The notes below the pieces were generated by a model that searched no databases, was not told the origin of the DNA, and worked only from the letters and a program-made list of their open reading frames with translations. Positions 30,787 to 38,791 of a DNA stretch of 64,000 nucleotides are shown piece by piece. Position numbers and translations under genes: made by a program. This DNA is from Gemmatimonadota bacterium (GTDB lineage: Bacteria > Gemmatimonadota > Gemmatimonadetes > Longimicrobiales > Gaopeijiaceae). Every line of letters starts with the position of its first letter. Within the stretch, counting starts at the first letter, position 1. The stretch spans positions 62,001-126,000 of the forward strand of contig SHZR01000002.1 of NCBI GenBank assembly GCA_009692205.1. The letters run 5' to 3'.

Positions 30787-31688
30787 GCGTGGTCCTCCTC
30801 GACGCGGGGTTCATCCAAGGGTGGCGGCATGCGCGAGCCACCGCGCGGCTCCGTGCGCAGCTCTCCATAGTCGAGCGAGCGCACCTCGGCCAATGCGTGC
30901 TCTTCCTCGTCCTCCTCCTCGTCTAGGAGGGGGTCACCTCCCGGCAGACGATCCAATAGGCCGAGAATCACCGACCTCAGGAGGCCCCACGTGATGTAGA
31001 GCAGCCCGAGCGAGAAGATGAAGTAGCGGGGAACGGACAGGGCCGCGAAGACACCGGCGAGCACGAGCACCGTGGTGGCGATGCCTTTCGGCGTGCGCAG
31101 GCCGATCTTCGGGAACCGCGCGTACGGCACGTGACTGACGAGCAGGACGCCGACCAGTACGACGCCGACCGCCCAGATGTCCTGCCACGGGAGGTCGCTC
31201 AAGTACGCCTCGAAGAACGGCGTTTGGCTCCAAGGATAGAAGCCCGCGAGCGTCAGCCCCGCAGCCGGGGACGGCAGGCCATGGAAGTGCCGCTTGGCCT
31301 CGCCGCCCTGCTCGATGTTGAACCGAGCGAGGCGCACCACCACCGCCGTGATGTAGACGAACGAGAGGAGCCAGTACCCCGGGGTGCTCACGAAGAAGAC
31401 ACGGTACATGATGAAGCCCGGTGCGACACCGAACGAAATGGCGTCGACCAACGAGTCGAGTTCCGCGCCGAAGCGCGAGCCGGTGCGCGTGAAGCGGGCC
31501 ACGCTCCCGTCGAGCACGTCCAGCGTGCCCGCGAAGGCGACGTACCAGCCCGCCCAGATGAAGTCTCCGCGCGACGCGGAGACGATCGCGAACACGCCGA
31601 AGAACAGGTTCCCGAGCGTGAACGCCGAAGGCAAAATGACCACGCCACGCTGGAGCGTCTGTCGGCTCGGCGCGCGCGGGGCCCTCAT
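30783..31688 (-). CDS. pssA: CDP-diacylglycerol--serine O-phosphatidyltransferase
   Basis: A 301-residue membrane enzyme that makes phosphatidylserine. The CDP-alcohol phosphotransferase signature is complete: Asp60-Gly61, Ala64-Arg65, Gly74, Asp78 and Asp82. Several membrane helices follow to about residue 230. A charged tail of about 70 residues is rich in Glu (LDEEEDEEEHA near 253), which is longer than in small PssA proteins. Its ATG overlaps the psd stop, so product and next enzyme are made together. Confidence 0.93.
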   Translation of the reverse strand: MRAPRAPSRQTLQRGVVILPSAFTLGNLFFGVFAIVSASRGDFIWAGWYVAFAGTLDVLDGSVARFTRTGSRFGAELDSLVDAISFGVAPGFIMYRVFFVSTPGYWLLSFVYITAVVVRLARFNIEQGGEAKRHFHGLPSPAAGLTLAGFYPWSQTPFFEAYLSDLPWQDIWAVGVVLVGVLLVSHVPYARFPKIGLRTPKGIATTVLVLAGVFAALSVPRYFIFSLGLLYITWGLLRSVILGLLDRLPGGDPLLDEEEDEEEHALAEVRSLDYGELRTEPRGGSRMPPPLDEPRVEEDHA

Positions 31689-32347
31689 GCCCTCACTCCC
31701 ACGGGCAGCTTCGCGAGCGGCGTGGTGCCGACCCGCACGCGGTCACCCACGCGACACGTCAGCTCCCAGTCGAGCGGCACGAACAGATCCACGCGCGATC
31801 CGAAGCGGATGATCCCGATGCGCTGGCCGCGCTCCACCCGGTCGCCCTCGGACGGGTCCGTGACGATGCGACGGGCCACGAGCCCGGCGATCTGGCGCAC
31901 GAGCACCCGGCCGTGCGGCGTGGTGATGCCGAGCGACGCCTGCTCGTTGTCATCCGACGCCTTCTCGAGCCAAGCGACGGCGAACGTCCCGGGCTTGTGC
32001 ACGCGGTGGTCGACGGTGCCGCCCACCGGCGCGCGTTGCACGTGCACGTCGAAGACGGAGAGAAAGATCGAGATCCGGCGGGCCGTGGTATGGAGGAACG
32101 ACGGCTCGTGGACTTCCCTAATGTCGACGACGCGGCCCTCACCGGGCGCGACCACGACGACGTCGTCGTCGGGTGCCACGCACGCGGGATCGCGGAAGAA
32201 CCAGAGGACGAACAGCGCCAGGACCGTGAAGACGATGGCGGCCGTGAGCGCGAGAGCGCTCCCCAGGGACCCGACCGCCGTCCATGCGGCGGCCGCGAGC
32301 ACGAGCGTGCCGCCCACGAACGGGTATCCCTCGGGCACCAGTTTCAT
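31685..32347 (-). CDS. psd: Phosphatidylserine decarboxylase, short (PSD-A) type
   Basis: A 220-residue precursor of the compact decarboxylase that turns phosphatidylserine into phosphatidylethanolamine. Two hydrophobic stretches (about 10-50) anchor it. The self-cleavage site is Gly183-Ser184 in IIRFGSRVDLF; Ser184 becomes the pyruvoyl group. The motif is GSR rather than the LGST of the long E. coli-type enzyme, as expected for this subfamily. The ATG overlaps the purC stop. Confidence 0.93.
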   Translation of the reverse strand: MKLVPEGYPFVGGTLVLAAAAWTAVGSLGSALALTAAIVFTVLALFVLWFFRDPACVAPDDDVVVVAPGEGRVVDIREVHEPSFLHTTARRISIFLSVFDVHVQRAPVGGTVDHRVHKPGTFAVAWLEKASDDNEQASLGITTPHGRVLVRQIAGLVARRIVTDPSEGDRVERGQRIGIIRFGSRVDLFVPLDWELTCRVGDRVRVGTTPLAKLPVGVRA

Positions 32348-33288
32348 GCGCCGGGCCCGAAGCGAGGCGGCTCGTACGAGGCGAGCCGGGTGCCCGTGAG
32401 TCGCCGGAACACGTCCTGATAGCGCTCGGACGTGGCCTGCACGACCGCGGGCGGCAGGTCCGGGGCCGGTGGCGTCTTGTTCCAGCCGGGCACCGTGTCG
32501 AGCCAGTCGCGGATGGGCTGCTTGTCGAGCGAGGGCTGACCGCGCCCGACCGCGTAGCTCTCCTTCGGCCAGAAGCGTGAAGAGTCGGGCGTCAGCACCT
32601 CGTCGATCAGGAGCAGCGCGCCCGAAGAGTCGTGACCGAACTCGAGCTTGGTGTCTGCGAGGATGATGCCGTGCGTGTTGGCGACGTCCCTTCCGTATTC
32701 GTAGACGCGCAGCGTGAGGTCGCGGAGCCGGCCCGCGAGCTCGTGGCCGAGCAGCTTCTGGACCTCTCCGAACGTGATGTTCTCGTCGTGACCCGTTTGC
32801 GCCTTCGTCGCCGGTGAGAAGATGGGCGGCTCGAGCTTCTGACTCTCACCGAGGCCTCTCGGCAGCGGCTCACCGGCGAGCGTTCCGGTCTTGGCGTACT
32901 CCTTCCACGCCGAGCCGGTGATGTAGCCACGCACCACGCACTCCACGAGCACCGGCTTCGTGCGACGCGCCAGCATCGCTCGGCGTGCCCACACCTCTCG
33001 GCTCGCCCCCAGACTGGGGTGCCGCTCGACGATGACGTCCGGGTCCACCGCGAGGAGGTGATGCGGCAGGACGCCCTCGAGCTGCTGTAGCCACCACGCC
33101 GTGATCAGCGTGAGGACCTCGCCCTTGAACGGAATCGGCTGCGGGAGCACGACGTCGAACGCGCTCACACGATCCGACGCGACCATCAACAGCGTCTCGG
33201 AGTCGATCTCGTACACGTCGCGGACCTTGCCGCGGTGGAGCAAGCGGAGGTCGAGGCGGGATTCGAGCACCGGCACGCCGTTAGACAT
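32344..33288 (-). CDS. purC: PurC, SAICAR synthetase
   Basis: A 314-residue ligase that joins CAIR and Asp using ATP. The N terminus has LLHRGKVRDVYEI and VASDRVSAFDVVLP, characteristic of PurC. The middle contains VECVVRGYITGSAWKEY, and DTKLEFG and DEVLTPDSSRFWP follow. Length corresponds to the long (about 300-residue) PurC subtype. The start overlaps the purB 3' end by 8 nt. Confidence 0.96.
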   Translation of the reverse strand: MSNGVPVLESRLDLRLLHRGKVRDVYEIDSETLLMVASDRVSAFDVVLPQPIPFKGEVLTLITAWWLQQLEGVLPHHLLAVDPDVIVERHPSLGASREVWARRAMLARRTKPVLVECVVRGYITGSAWKEYAKTGTLAGEPLPRGLGESQKLEPPIFSPATKAQTGHDENITFGEVQKLLGHELAGRLRDLTLRVYEYGRDVANTHGIILADTKLEFGHDSSGALLLIDEVLTPDSSRFWPKESYAVGRGQPSLDKQPIRDWLDTVPGWNKTPPAPDLPPAVVQATSERYQDVFRRLTGTRLASYEPPRFGPGA

Positions 33289-34720
33289 GGAGGTCGGGGT
33301 CGGAGATGGAGAGTGCCTGCCCGCGTTGTCGCGACAGGGTGGGGGCCACGTGATCGTCCAGGAAGCGCGCGACCTGCTCGGGCGCCCTGCCGACGTAGCG
33401 CGCCGCGTCCGACAGACGGTCGAGGTCGGCCTGAGAGAGCCCGAAGGCTCGGTCGCCCGCGATCCGCTGGAGCAGGTCCACCTCCGCGCCCTCCTTCATG
33501 CGCTGCGCCGCCGCGATCGAGTGCTGGCGAAGACGTTCGTGCAGGAGCTGACGGTCACCACCCCGGGAAACGGCGTGCATCAAGATCGTTTCCGTGGCCA
33601 TAAAGGGAAGGTGCTCCTCGAGATTTTTCCGGATGACCTCCGGGTTCACGATGAGCCCCCTCGCCACGTTCTCCAGAAGCACCAGGCAGCCGTCGAGCGC
33701 GAGGAACGCATCGGGGATCGAGAGGCGCCGATTCGCCGAGTCGTCGAGCGTGCGCTCGAGCCACTGCGTCGCGGCGGTGAACGCGGGATCCTGCGCCAAG
33801 ACGATCACGTGTCGGGCGATCGCGCACATGCGCTCCGCGCGCATGGGATTCCGCTTGTAGGGCATCGCCGAGGAGCCGATCTGCTCCTCCTCGAACGGTT
33901 CCTCGACCTCGCGGAGGTGAGCGAGGAGCCGGAGGTCGTGTCCGATCTTGGAGACCGAGACGGCGACGCCGGCGAGTGCGGCCTGTACCTGGTAGTCGAT
34001 CTTACGCGTGTACGTCTGGCCGCTCACCGCGAACACTTTCTCGAAGCCCATGCGGCGGGTGACTGCCGCATCGAGCGCCTCGACCTTCGCGTGGTCGCCT
34101 CCGAAGAGCTCGAGGAACGACGCCTGCGTGCCCGTGGTGCCCTTCACGCCGCGGAAACGCAGCGTGGCGATGCGGTGGTCGATCTCCTCGAGATCGAGCA
34201 GTAGATCTTGGATCCAGAGCGTCGCGCGCTTTCCGACCGTCGTGGGCTGTGCCGGCTGGAAGTGCGTGTAGGCCAGCGTCGCGACACCGGCATGCGTGCG
34301 CGCGAACGCGGCGAGCGGCTCCACGCACCGGACGATGCGCGTGCGGATCAGATCGAGCGCGGCGCGGTGCAGGATGAGGTCGGCGTTGTCCGCCACGTAG
34401 GCGCTCGTCGCGCCCAGGTGGATGATCGCCTTCGCGGCCGGCGCATCCTCACCGAACAGGTAGACGTGCGCCATGACGTCGTGCCGGAAGCGCTTCTCGA
34501 GTTCGGCCGCGCGCGCGAGGTCGAAGGTGTCGAGCTTGGCGGTCATCTGCCGGAGCGCCTCGGCCGAGATGTCGAGCCCGAGCTCGGCCTCGGATTCGGC
34601 CAGGGCGAGCCAGAGGCGGCGCCAGATGCCGAACCGGCGGCCCGGCGAGAAGACCGCCTGCATCTCCCTCGATGCGTAGCGGTCCGTGAGCGGGTGCACG
34701 TAGCGATCGAGGGAGGTCAC
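33281..34720 (-). CDS. purB: PurB, adenylosuccinate lyase
   Basis: A 479-residue fumarase/aspartase-superfamily lyase that acts twice: SAICAR to AICAR and adenylosuccinate to AMP. The superfamily signature GSSAMPYKRNPMRAERM is near 283. HLGATSAYVADNADL and THFQPAQPTTVGKR appear in the N-terminal half. The start is a GTG 7 nt from the htrA stop. The N-terminal MTSLDRYVHPLTDRYAS matches the usual family start. Confidence 0.96.
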   Translation of the reverse strand: MTSLDRYVHPLTDRYASREMQAVFSPGRRFGIWRRLWLALAESEAELGLDISAEALRQMTAKLDTFDLARAAELEKRFRHDVMAHVYLFGEDAPAAKAIIHLGATSAYVADNADLILHRAALDLIRTRIVRCVEPLAAFARTHAGVATLAYTHFQPAQPTTVGKRATLWIQDLLLDLEEIDHRIATLRFRGVKGTTGTQASFLELFGGDHAKVEALDAAVTRRMGFEKVFAVSGQTYTRKIDYQVQAALAGVAVSVSKIGHDLRLLAHLREVEEPFEEEQIGSSAMPYKRNPMRAERMCAIARHVIVLAQDPAFTAATQWLERTLDDSANRRLSIPDAFLALDGCLVLLENVARGLIVNPEVIRKNLEEHLPFMATETILMHAVSRGGDRQLLHERLRQHSIAAAQRMKEGAEVDLLQRIAGDRAFGLSQADLDRLSDAARYVGRAPEQVARFLDDHVAPTLSRQRGQALSISDPDLHV

Positions 34721-34727
34721 GATGGGG

Positions 34728-36125
34728 TCAGGGTCTCCAGTAGAAGTTGCGCACGTTGAAGCCGCCGTTGCGCTCGAAGGTCATCACGAACTGTCCGCCG
34801 GGGCGCTCCAGGATCTCCGCGAACTCCTCGGCGCTCCTCACCGGCGTGCGGTTGATCCCGACGATCACGTCGCCGGGCTCCAGCCCGAGTTGCGTGGCCA
34901 GCTCGTTCGAGATGCCCGCGATCATCGCGCCCGCCTCGGTCGTGAGGCCGCGCTCCGCGCGGATCTGCGATGAGACCGTGATCAGGTCGATGCCTTCGAG
35001 GACGCGGATGCGCTCGGCGGTGGTCGACGGGAACGCGACGGCCTCGATCTCGATCGTGCGGCGCTGCCCTTCGACCTCGAGTGCCAAGCGGTCTCCCGCC
35101 CGCAGGTCGAGCAGTGCGCCCTGGAAGTCCAGCGGTCCCGCAAGCGACCGCCGGTTCGCCGACAGCAGGCGGTCACCGGGGTGGAGCGCAGCCCCGTCGG
35201 CGGGGGAGCCGGGTGCCACGCTGGCGACGCGCACGCCGCGCGTCCGCCCCCACGCGTCGGCGTCGACCGGCTCGACCTCGATGCCGACCCAGGCGCGGCG
35301 GATCTCGCCGAATTGCAGAAGGTCGTCGACGATCCGGAGCGCGCGGTCGATCGGGATCGCGAAGCCGAGCCCCTCGCTCCCACCGCTCCGCGAGATGATC
35401 GACGCGTTGATGCCGATGACTTCCCCGTCCGCGTTGACGAGGGGGCCGCCCGAGTTCCCGGGGTTGATCGCGGCGTCGGTCTGGATCATCCCCAGGTAGA
35501 AGCCCTCGTCTCCCGCAGACGGCGAGATGTTGCGGCCGACGGCGGAGATGACGCCGGCCGTGACCGTGGGCTGCGTGTCGCCGACGTAGTTCCCGAGCGG
35601 ATTCCCGATCGCGACGGCCCACTCGCCGATCATGAGCCCCTCGACCGATCCGATGGGCGCGACCGGGAGGTCCGTGCCGGCGATGCGCAGGACCGCGATG
35701 TCGGCCAGCGGATCGGTGCCCACCAGCTCCGCCTCGACATCCTTGCCCCCGGGGAGTGTCACCTGGATCCGATCGGCGCCCTCGATGACGTGGTTGTTCG
35801 TCACGATGATGCCGTCCGCGCGCACGATCACGCCGGATCCGAAGCTCGCGCTCCTGCGCTCCGCACCCGGTGGGACGAAGAAGCTCTCCCACATCGACTG
35901 AGCCTGGACGACCTGCGTGCTGATGACGTTCACGCTGACGACCGCCGGTGCGACTCGGCTCGCCGCGCGCACGATTGCGGTGGCGCGGCTCTCGTCGAGC
36001 TGCGCCGACGCTTGGCCGGAGACCTGCGGAATGGCGGCGTAAGACTCGGCATCCGCCGCGCCGGCTACGCCCCCTTCGGGCGCGCACGCCGCCAGCACGG
36101 CGATCGCGAGCCATTTCGTTCTCAC
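34728..36125 (-). CDS. HtrA/DegP-type serine protease, probable lipoprotein
   Basis: A 465-residue envelope protease. A lipobox LAAC (Cys14) suggests membrane anchoring, unlike soluble DegP. The trypsin-like domain has His112 (TNNHVIEG), Asp142 (LADIAVL) and Ser225 (GNSGGP), so the triad is intact. Two PDZ domains follow: about 270-360 (ending in the beta-rich RTIEIEAVAF) and 375-460. The protein ends in NFYWRP. It probably degrades misfolded envelope proteins. The start is a GTG; its presence between tal and purB has no obvious metabolic reason. Confidence 0.93.
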   Translation of the reverse strand: MRTKWLAIAVLAACAPEGGVAGAADAESYAAIPQVSGQASAQLDESRATAIVRAASRVAPAVVSVNVISTQVVQAQSMWESFFVPPGAERRSASFGSGVIVRADGIIVTNNHVIEGADRIQVTLPGGKDVEAELVGTDPLADIAVLRIAGTDLPVAPIGSVEGLMIGEWAVAIGNPLGNYVGDTQPTVTAGVISAVGRNISPSAGDEGFYLGMIQTDAAINPGNSGGPLVNADGEVIGINASIISRSGGSEGLGFAIPIDRALRIVDDLLQFGEIRRAWVGIEVEPVDADAWGRTRGVRVASVAPGSPADGAALHPGDRLLSANRRSLAGPLDFQGALLDLRAGDRLALEVEGQRRTIEIEAVAFPSTTAERIRVLEGIDLITVSSQIRAERGLTTEAGAMIAGISNELATQLGLEPGDVIVGINRTPVRSAEEFAEILERPGGQFVMTFERNGGFNVRNFYWRP

Positions 36126-36126
36126 G

Positions 36127-36783
36127 TCAGATCCTCGCGCCGAGAGTCTCCCAGTCCTTCAGGAACGTCTCCAGCCCCTTGTCCGTGAGCGGGTGCTTGC
36201 TCAGCTGCCAGAGCACGCTGGGCGGGATCGTGCAGCAGTCGGAGCCCGCCATCATCGCTTGGACCACATGCAGCGGGTGTCGCAACGACGCGGCCAAGAT
36301 CTCCGTCTTGAACCCATAGTTGTCGTACACCTGACGGATCTGCTCGATCAGCTCCATCCCATCGCCGGAGATGTCGTCGATCCGCCCCACGAACGGCGAG
36401 ATGTAGGTGGCGCCGGCCTTGGCGGCGAGCAGCGCCTGCGAGACCGAAAAGCAGAGGGTGACGTTGACGCGGATTCCCTCTGCGACGAGCGCTCGACACG
36501 CCTTGAGGCCCGCCTCCGTGAGGGGCACTTTGACCACCGCGTTCTTATGGATCGCGGCCAGTTTGCGACCCTCGGTGAGCATCGTGTCCTTGTCGACCCC
36601 GACGACCTCGAGGCTCACGGGCCCGTCCACGGTCTCGCAGATGGCGAGGTAGATCTCCTTGGGGTCGCGCTTGCCCGCGACCTTCGCGACGAGCGACGGG
36701 TTGGTCGTGATCCCGTCGATGAGGCCGGCGTCCGCCGCGCGGCGGATCTCCCCGAGGTCGGCCGTATCCAGAAAGATCTTCAT
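36127..36783 (-). CDS. tal: Transaldolase, short (TalC-like) form
   Basis: A 218-residue class I aldolase of the transaldolase/F6P-aldolase family, acting in the non-oxidative pentose-phosphate pathway. Schiff-base Lys85 is in VVKVPLT and the family start MKIFLDTAD...ITTNPS is present. Two positions separate transaldolase from F6P aldolase in this short family: Glu59 (SLEV) and Phe131 (SPFVGRIDD) are the transaldolase-type residues, where E. coli FsaA has Gln and Tyr. I therefore call transaldolase. The start ATG overlaps the truA stop (ATGA). Confidence 0.92.
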   Translation of the reverse strand: MKIFLDTADLGEIRRAADAGLIDGITTNPSLVAKVAGKRDPKEIYLAICETVDGPVSLEVVGVDKDTMLTEGRKLAAIHKNAVVKVPLTEAGLKACRALVAEGIRVNVTLCFSVSQALLAAKAGATYISPFVGRIDDISGDGMELIEQIRQVYDNYGFKTEILAASLRHPLHVVQAMMAGSDCCTIPPSVLWQLSKHPLTDKGLETFLKDWETLGARI

Positions 36784-37598
36784 ACCGTGGCGGTACTCCT
36801 CGAGGGGGACCCGCTCGGCTCGGCTTCGAGCAGCGCGCGGTCAGGGTAGTCGACGTGGCTCAGGAAGAGCCCTTCGGGTGGGGCGGGCGGTGATGTGACG
36901 ACGTCGGGGTCACGCGCGAGCAATCGTCCGATGTCGCCGAGCGGGCGGCGTCCGCGCGCGACGTCGACCATCGTGCCGACGAGGTAGCGGACCATGTGAT
37001 GGAGGTAGCGGTCCGCGGTGATCGTGAGGCACGGGCCGAGTTGCCACTCGGACCACCGCGCAGCTGATACGCTGCACATGTAACCGCGCTCCGGCTGGCC
37101 GGCCTTGGCGAAGGCCTCGAACGAGTGCCTCCCGATGATCGGGACGGCGGCCTGGGCCAGAAGGTCGTCGTCGAGCGGCTCGCAGAACGCCCAGCACCAG
37201 CGGCGGTGGAAGGGCGACGCGGCGCCCGCGCTCAACCCGACACGGTACACATAGGTGCGCGCGATCGCGTCGAAGCGCGGGTGGAAGTCGGGTCGCCCGC
37301 GTCGGACGGACTCGACCCATACGTCGGTCGGGAGCATGGAATCGAGCGCACGGTGCAGCTTCTCGGCCGTCCAGGACGCGGGCATGTCCACCGAGGCGAC
37401 CTGTCCGGTAGCGTGCACGCCCGTGTCGGTGCGGCCGGAGCCCAAGACGGTGCAGGGGCGGTCGGCGAGGCGCGAGAGCGTCTCTTCGAGCGTGCCCTGG
37501 ACGGTCCGCCGGTCGGGCTGGAACTGCCATCCGTGGAAGCCGCCCCCGTCGTATTGGACGGTGAGAACCAGGCGGATCGAGGAGTCGGGGGCTTCCAC
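36780..37598 (-). CDS. truA: TruA, tRNA pseudouridine(38-40) synthase
   Basis: A 272-residue pseudouridine synthase acting on the anticodon stem-loop. Catalytic Asp58 is in GSGRTDTGVHA; VQYDGGGFHGWQFQP is the family N terminus and RYLVGTMVDVARGR is near 212. The GTG at 37598 is the only start before the core. No Shine-Dalgarno precedes it, and a good promoter places the transcript 5' end at about this codon, so it may be translated leaderless. It is the first gene of the 12-gene run to add. Confidence 0.95.
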   Translation of the reverse strand: MEAPDSSIRLVLTVQYDGGGFHGWQFQPDRRTVQGTLEETLSRLADRPCTVLGSGRTDTGVHATGQVASVDMPASWTAEKLHRALDSMLPTDVWVESVRRGRPDFHPRFDAIARTYVYRVGLSAGAASPFHRRWCWAFCEPLDDDLLAQAAVPIIGRHSFEAFAKAGQPERGYMCSVSAARWSEWQLGPCLTITADRYLHHMVRYLVGTMVDVARGRRPLGDIGRLLARDPDVVTSPPAPPEGLFLSHVDYPDRALLEAEPSGSPSRSTATV

Positions 37599-37604
37599 GC
37601 GGTA

Positions 37605-37632
37605 AGTCTAGAGGGGCGAGGGGTGATGTCAA
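37605..37632 (-). promoter_or_regulatory. Promoter of the truA-pur-psd operon
   Basis: Read on the minus strand, TTGACA (perfect -35, 37632-37627) is followed after 16 nt by TAGACT (37610-37605, 4/6 match to -10). The -10 ends 6 nt before the truA GTG at 37598, so the expected transcription start coincides with the start codon. This is the best promoter match found in the window. Prediction only. Confidence 0.6.
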
Positions 37633-37654
37633 GCGAACGTCCCTACGACTCTGG

Positions 37655-37686
37655 TTGACCGAAAAGCCGCACAGCTATTAGGCTTT
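37655..37686 (+). promoter_or_regulatory. Promoter and possible operator of trpD
   Basis: TTGACC (37655-37660), a 15-nt spacer and TATTAG (37676-37681) form a moderate sigma-70-type promoter that drives trpD; GGAG at 37700-37703 is the ribosome-binding site, 10 nt from the ATG. An inverted repeat AAAGCC (37663-37668)/GGCTTT (37681-37686) brackets the -10 and could be an operator. It is back to back with the truA promoter. Confidence 0.45.
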
Positions 37687-37713
37687 CTACCCTACCAACG
37701 GAGTGTCGACCGC

Positions 37714-38751
37714 ATGAGCCGCGAGAGCGTGGGCAAGGACCTTACGGCCCTGTTGGAGGCGGTCGCGCGGGGCCGCTCCCTGACCGCGGACGAGGCCGAA
37801 GCGGCATTCGATCGCTTCATGGATGGCTCGGCTTCCGAGGCTCAGATGGCCGGCCTCCTCGTGGGGCTGCGCGCCAAGGGCATCGACGCCGCGGAGGTGG
37901 CCGGAGGCGTGCGAGCGCTCCGCAAGGCGATGGTCCCGGTTGCCGCCAAGTCCCCCGAGCGCCTCGTCGACACCGCCGGCACCGGCGGTGGCAGCGTCAC
38001 GACGTTCAACATCTCCACGGCGGCCGCGCTCGTGGTGGCGGGGGCGGGGATCCCCGTCGCGAAGCACGGCAACCGCTCCTTCACGTCCAAGTGCGGGAGC
38101 GCCGATGTGCTCGAGGCCCTCGGGGTCGGCATCAACCTCACGCCGGCGCGCATGGGCGACGTCCTCGAGCAAGCGGGCATCGTGTTCATGTTCGCGCCGC
38201 TGCTCCACCCGGCCATGAAGCACGTGGGCCCCGTGCGCCGAGCGCTCGGCATCACGACCATCATGAACATCCTCGGGCCGCTCACCAACCCGGCCGGCGC
38301 GCGACGCCAGGTCTTGGGCGTGGCCGATCCAGCGCTACTGGCCCTGGTGCCGGGTGCGCTGCGTGAGCTCGGTCACGTCCGTGCGCTCGTCGTGCACGGC
38401 GAGCCGGGCATGGATGAGGTCAGCCCCGTGGGGACGACGTCGGTGGCCGAGCTCGTCGAGGGGGAGATCCGCGAGTACGAGATCACGCCGAGGGAGCTCG
38501 GCTTGAAGTCGGTGCGGGTCGAGGATCTCGAGGGCGGTGATCCGGCCCGGAACGCGGAGATCATCGAGCGCGTGCTGGCGGGAGAGCCCGGCGCACCGCG
38601 TACGGCGATAGTGATGAACGCGGCGGCCGCCCTCCTCGCGGCGGGCGCGGCGGATGCCTGGGAGGAGGCCGCAAGGCTCGCCGAGGCGAGCCTCGACGAG
38701 GGGAAGGCCGCGGGTGCGCTGGAGCGGCTCAAGGAAGCGACTGGGGCGTGA
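37714..38751 (+). CDS. trpD: TrpD, anthranilate phosphoribosyltransferase
   Basis: A 345-residue homodimeric enzyme that transfers phosphoribose from PRPP to anthranilate. DTAGTGGGSVTTFNIST near 86 is the PRPP/glycine loop, KHGNRSFTSKCGSADVLEALG is near 117, and the C-terminal domain has VVHGEPGMDEVSP near 226. It is a free-standing TrpD, not fused to TrpG. No trpE or trpG is seen. It is separated from trpC by an esterase gene and an inverted lexA. Confidence 0.97.
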   Translation: MSRESVGKDLTALLEAVARGRSLTADEAEAAFDRFMDGSASEAQMAGLLVGLRAKGIDAAEVAGGVRALRKAMVPVAAKSPERLVDTAGTGGGSVTTFNISTAAALVVAGAGIPVAKHGNRSFTSKCGSADVLEALGVGINLTPARMGDVLEQAGIVFMFAPLLHPAMKHVGPVRRALGITTIMNILGPLTNPAGARRQVLGVADPALLALVPGALRELGHVRALVVHGEPGMDEVSPVGTTSVAELVEGEIREYEITPRELGLKSVRVEDLEGGDPARNAEIIERVLAGEPGAPRTAIVMNAAAALLAAGAADAWEEAARLAEASLDEGKAAGALERLKEATGA

Positions 38752-38791
38752 CGGCGTGGCGTACACCGGGCCCACGGGCCATTTTGGGCCG

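Noticed and set aside
37663-37686. A trp attenuator before trpD
   Set aside because: No leader peptide with Trp codons is present in the 115-nt region; the short inverted repeat overlaps the -10 and suits an operator better.
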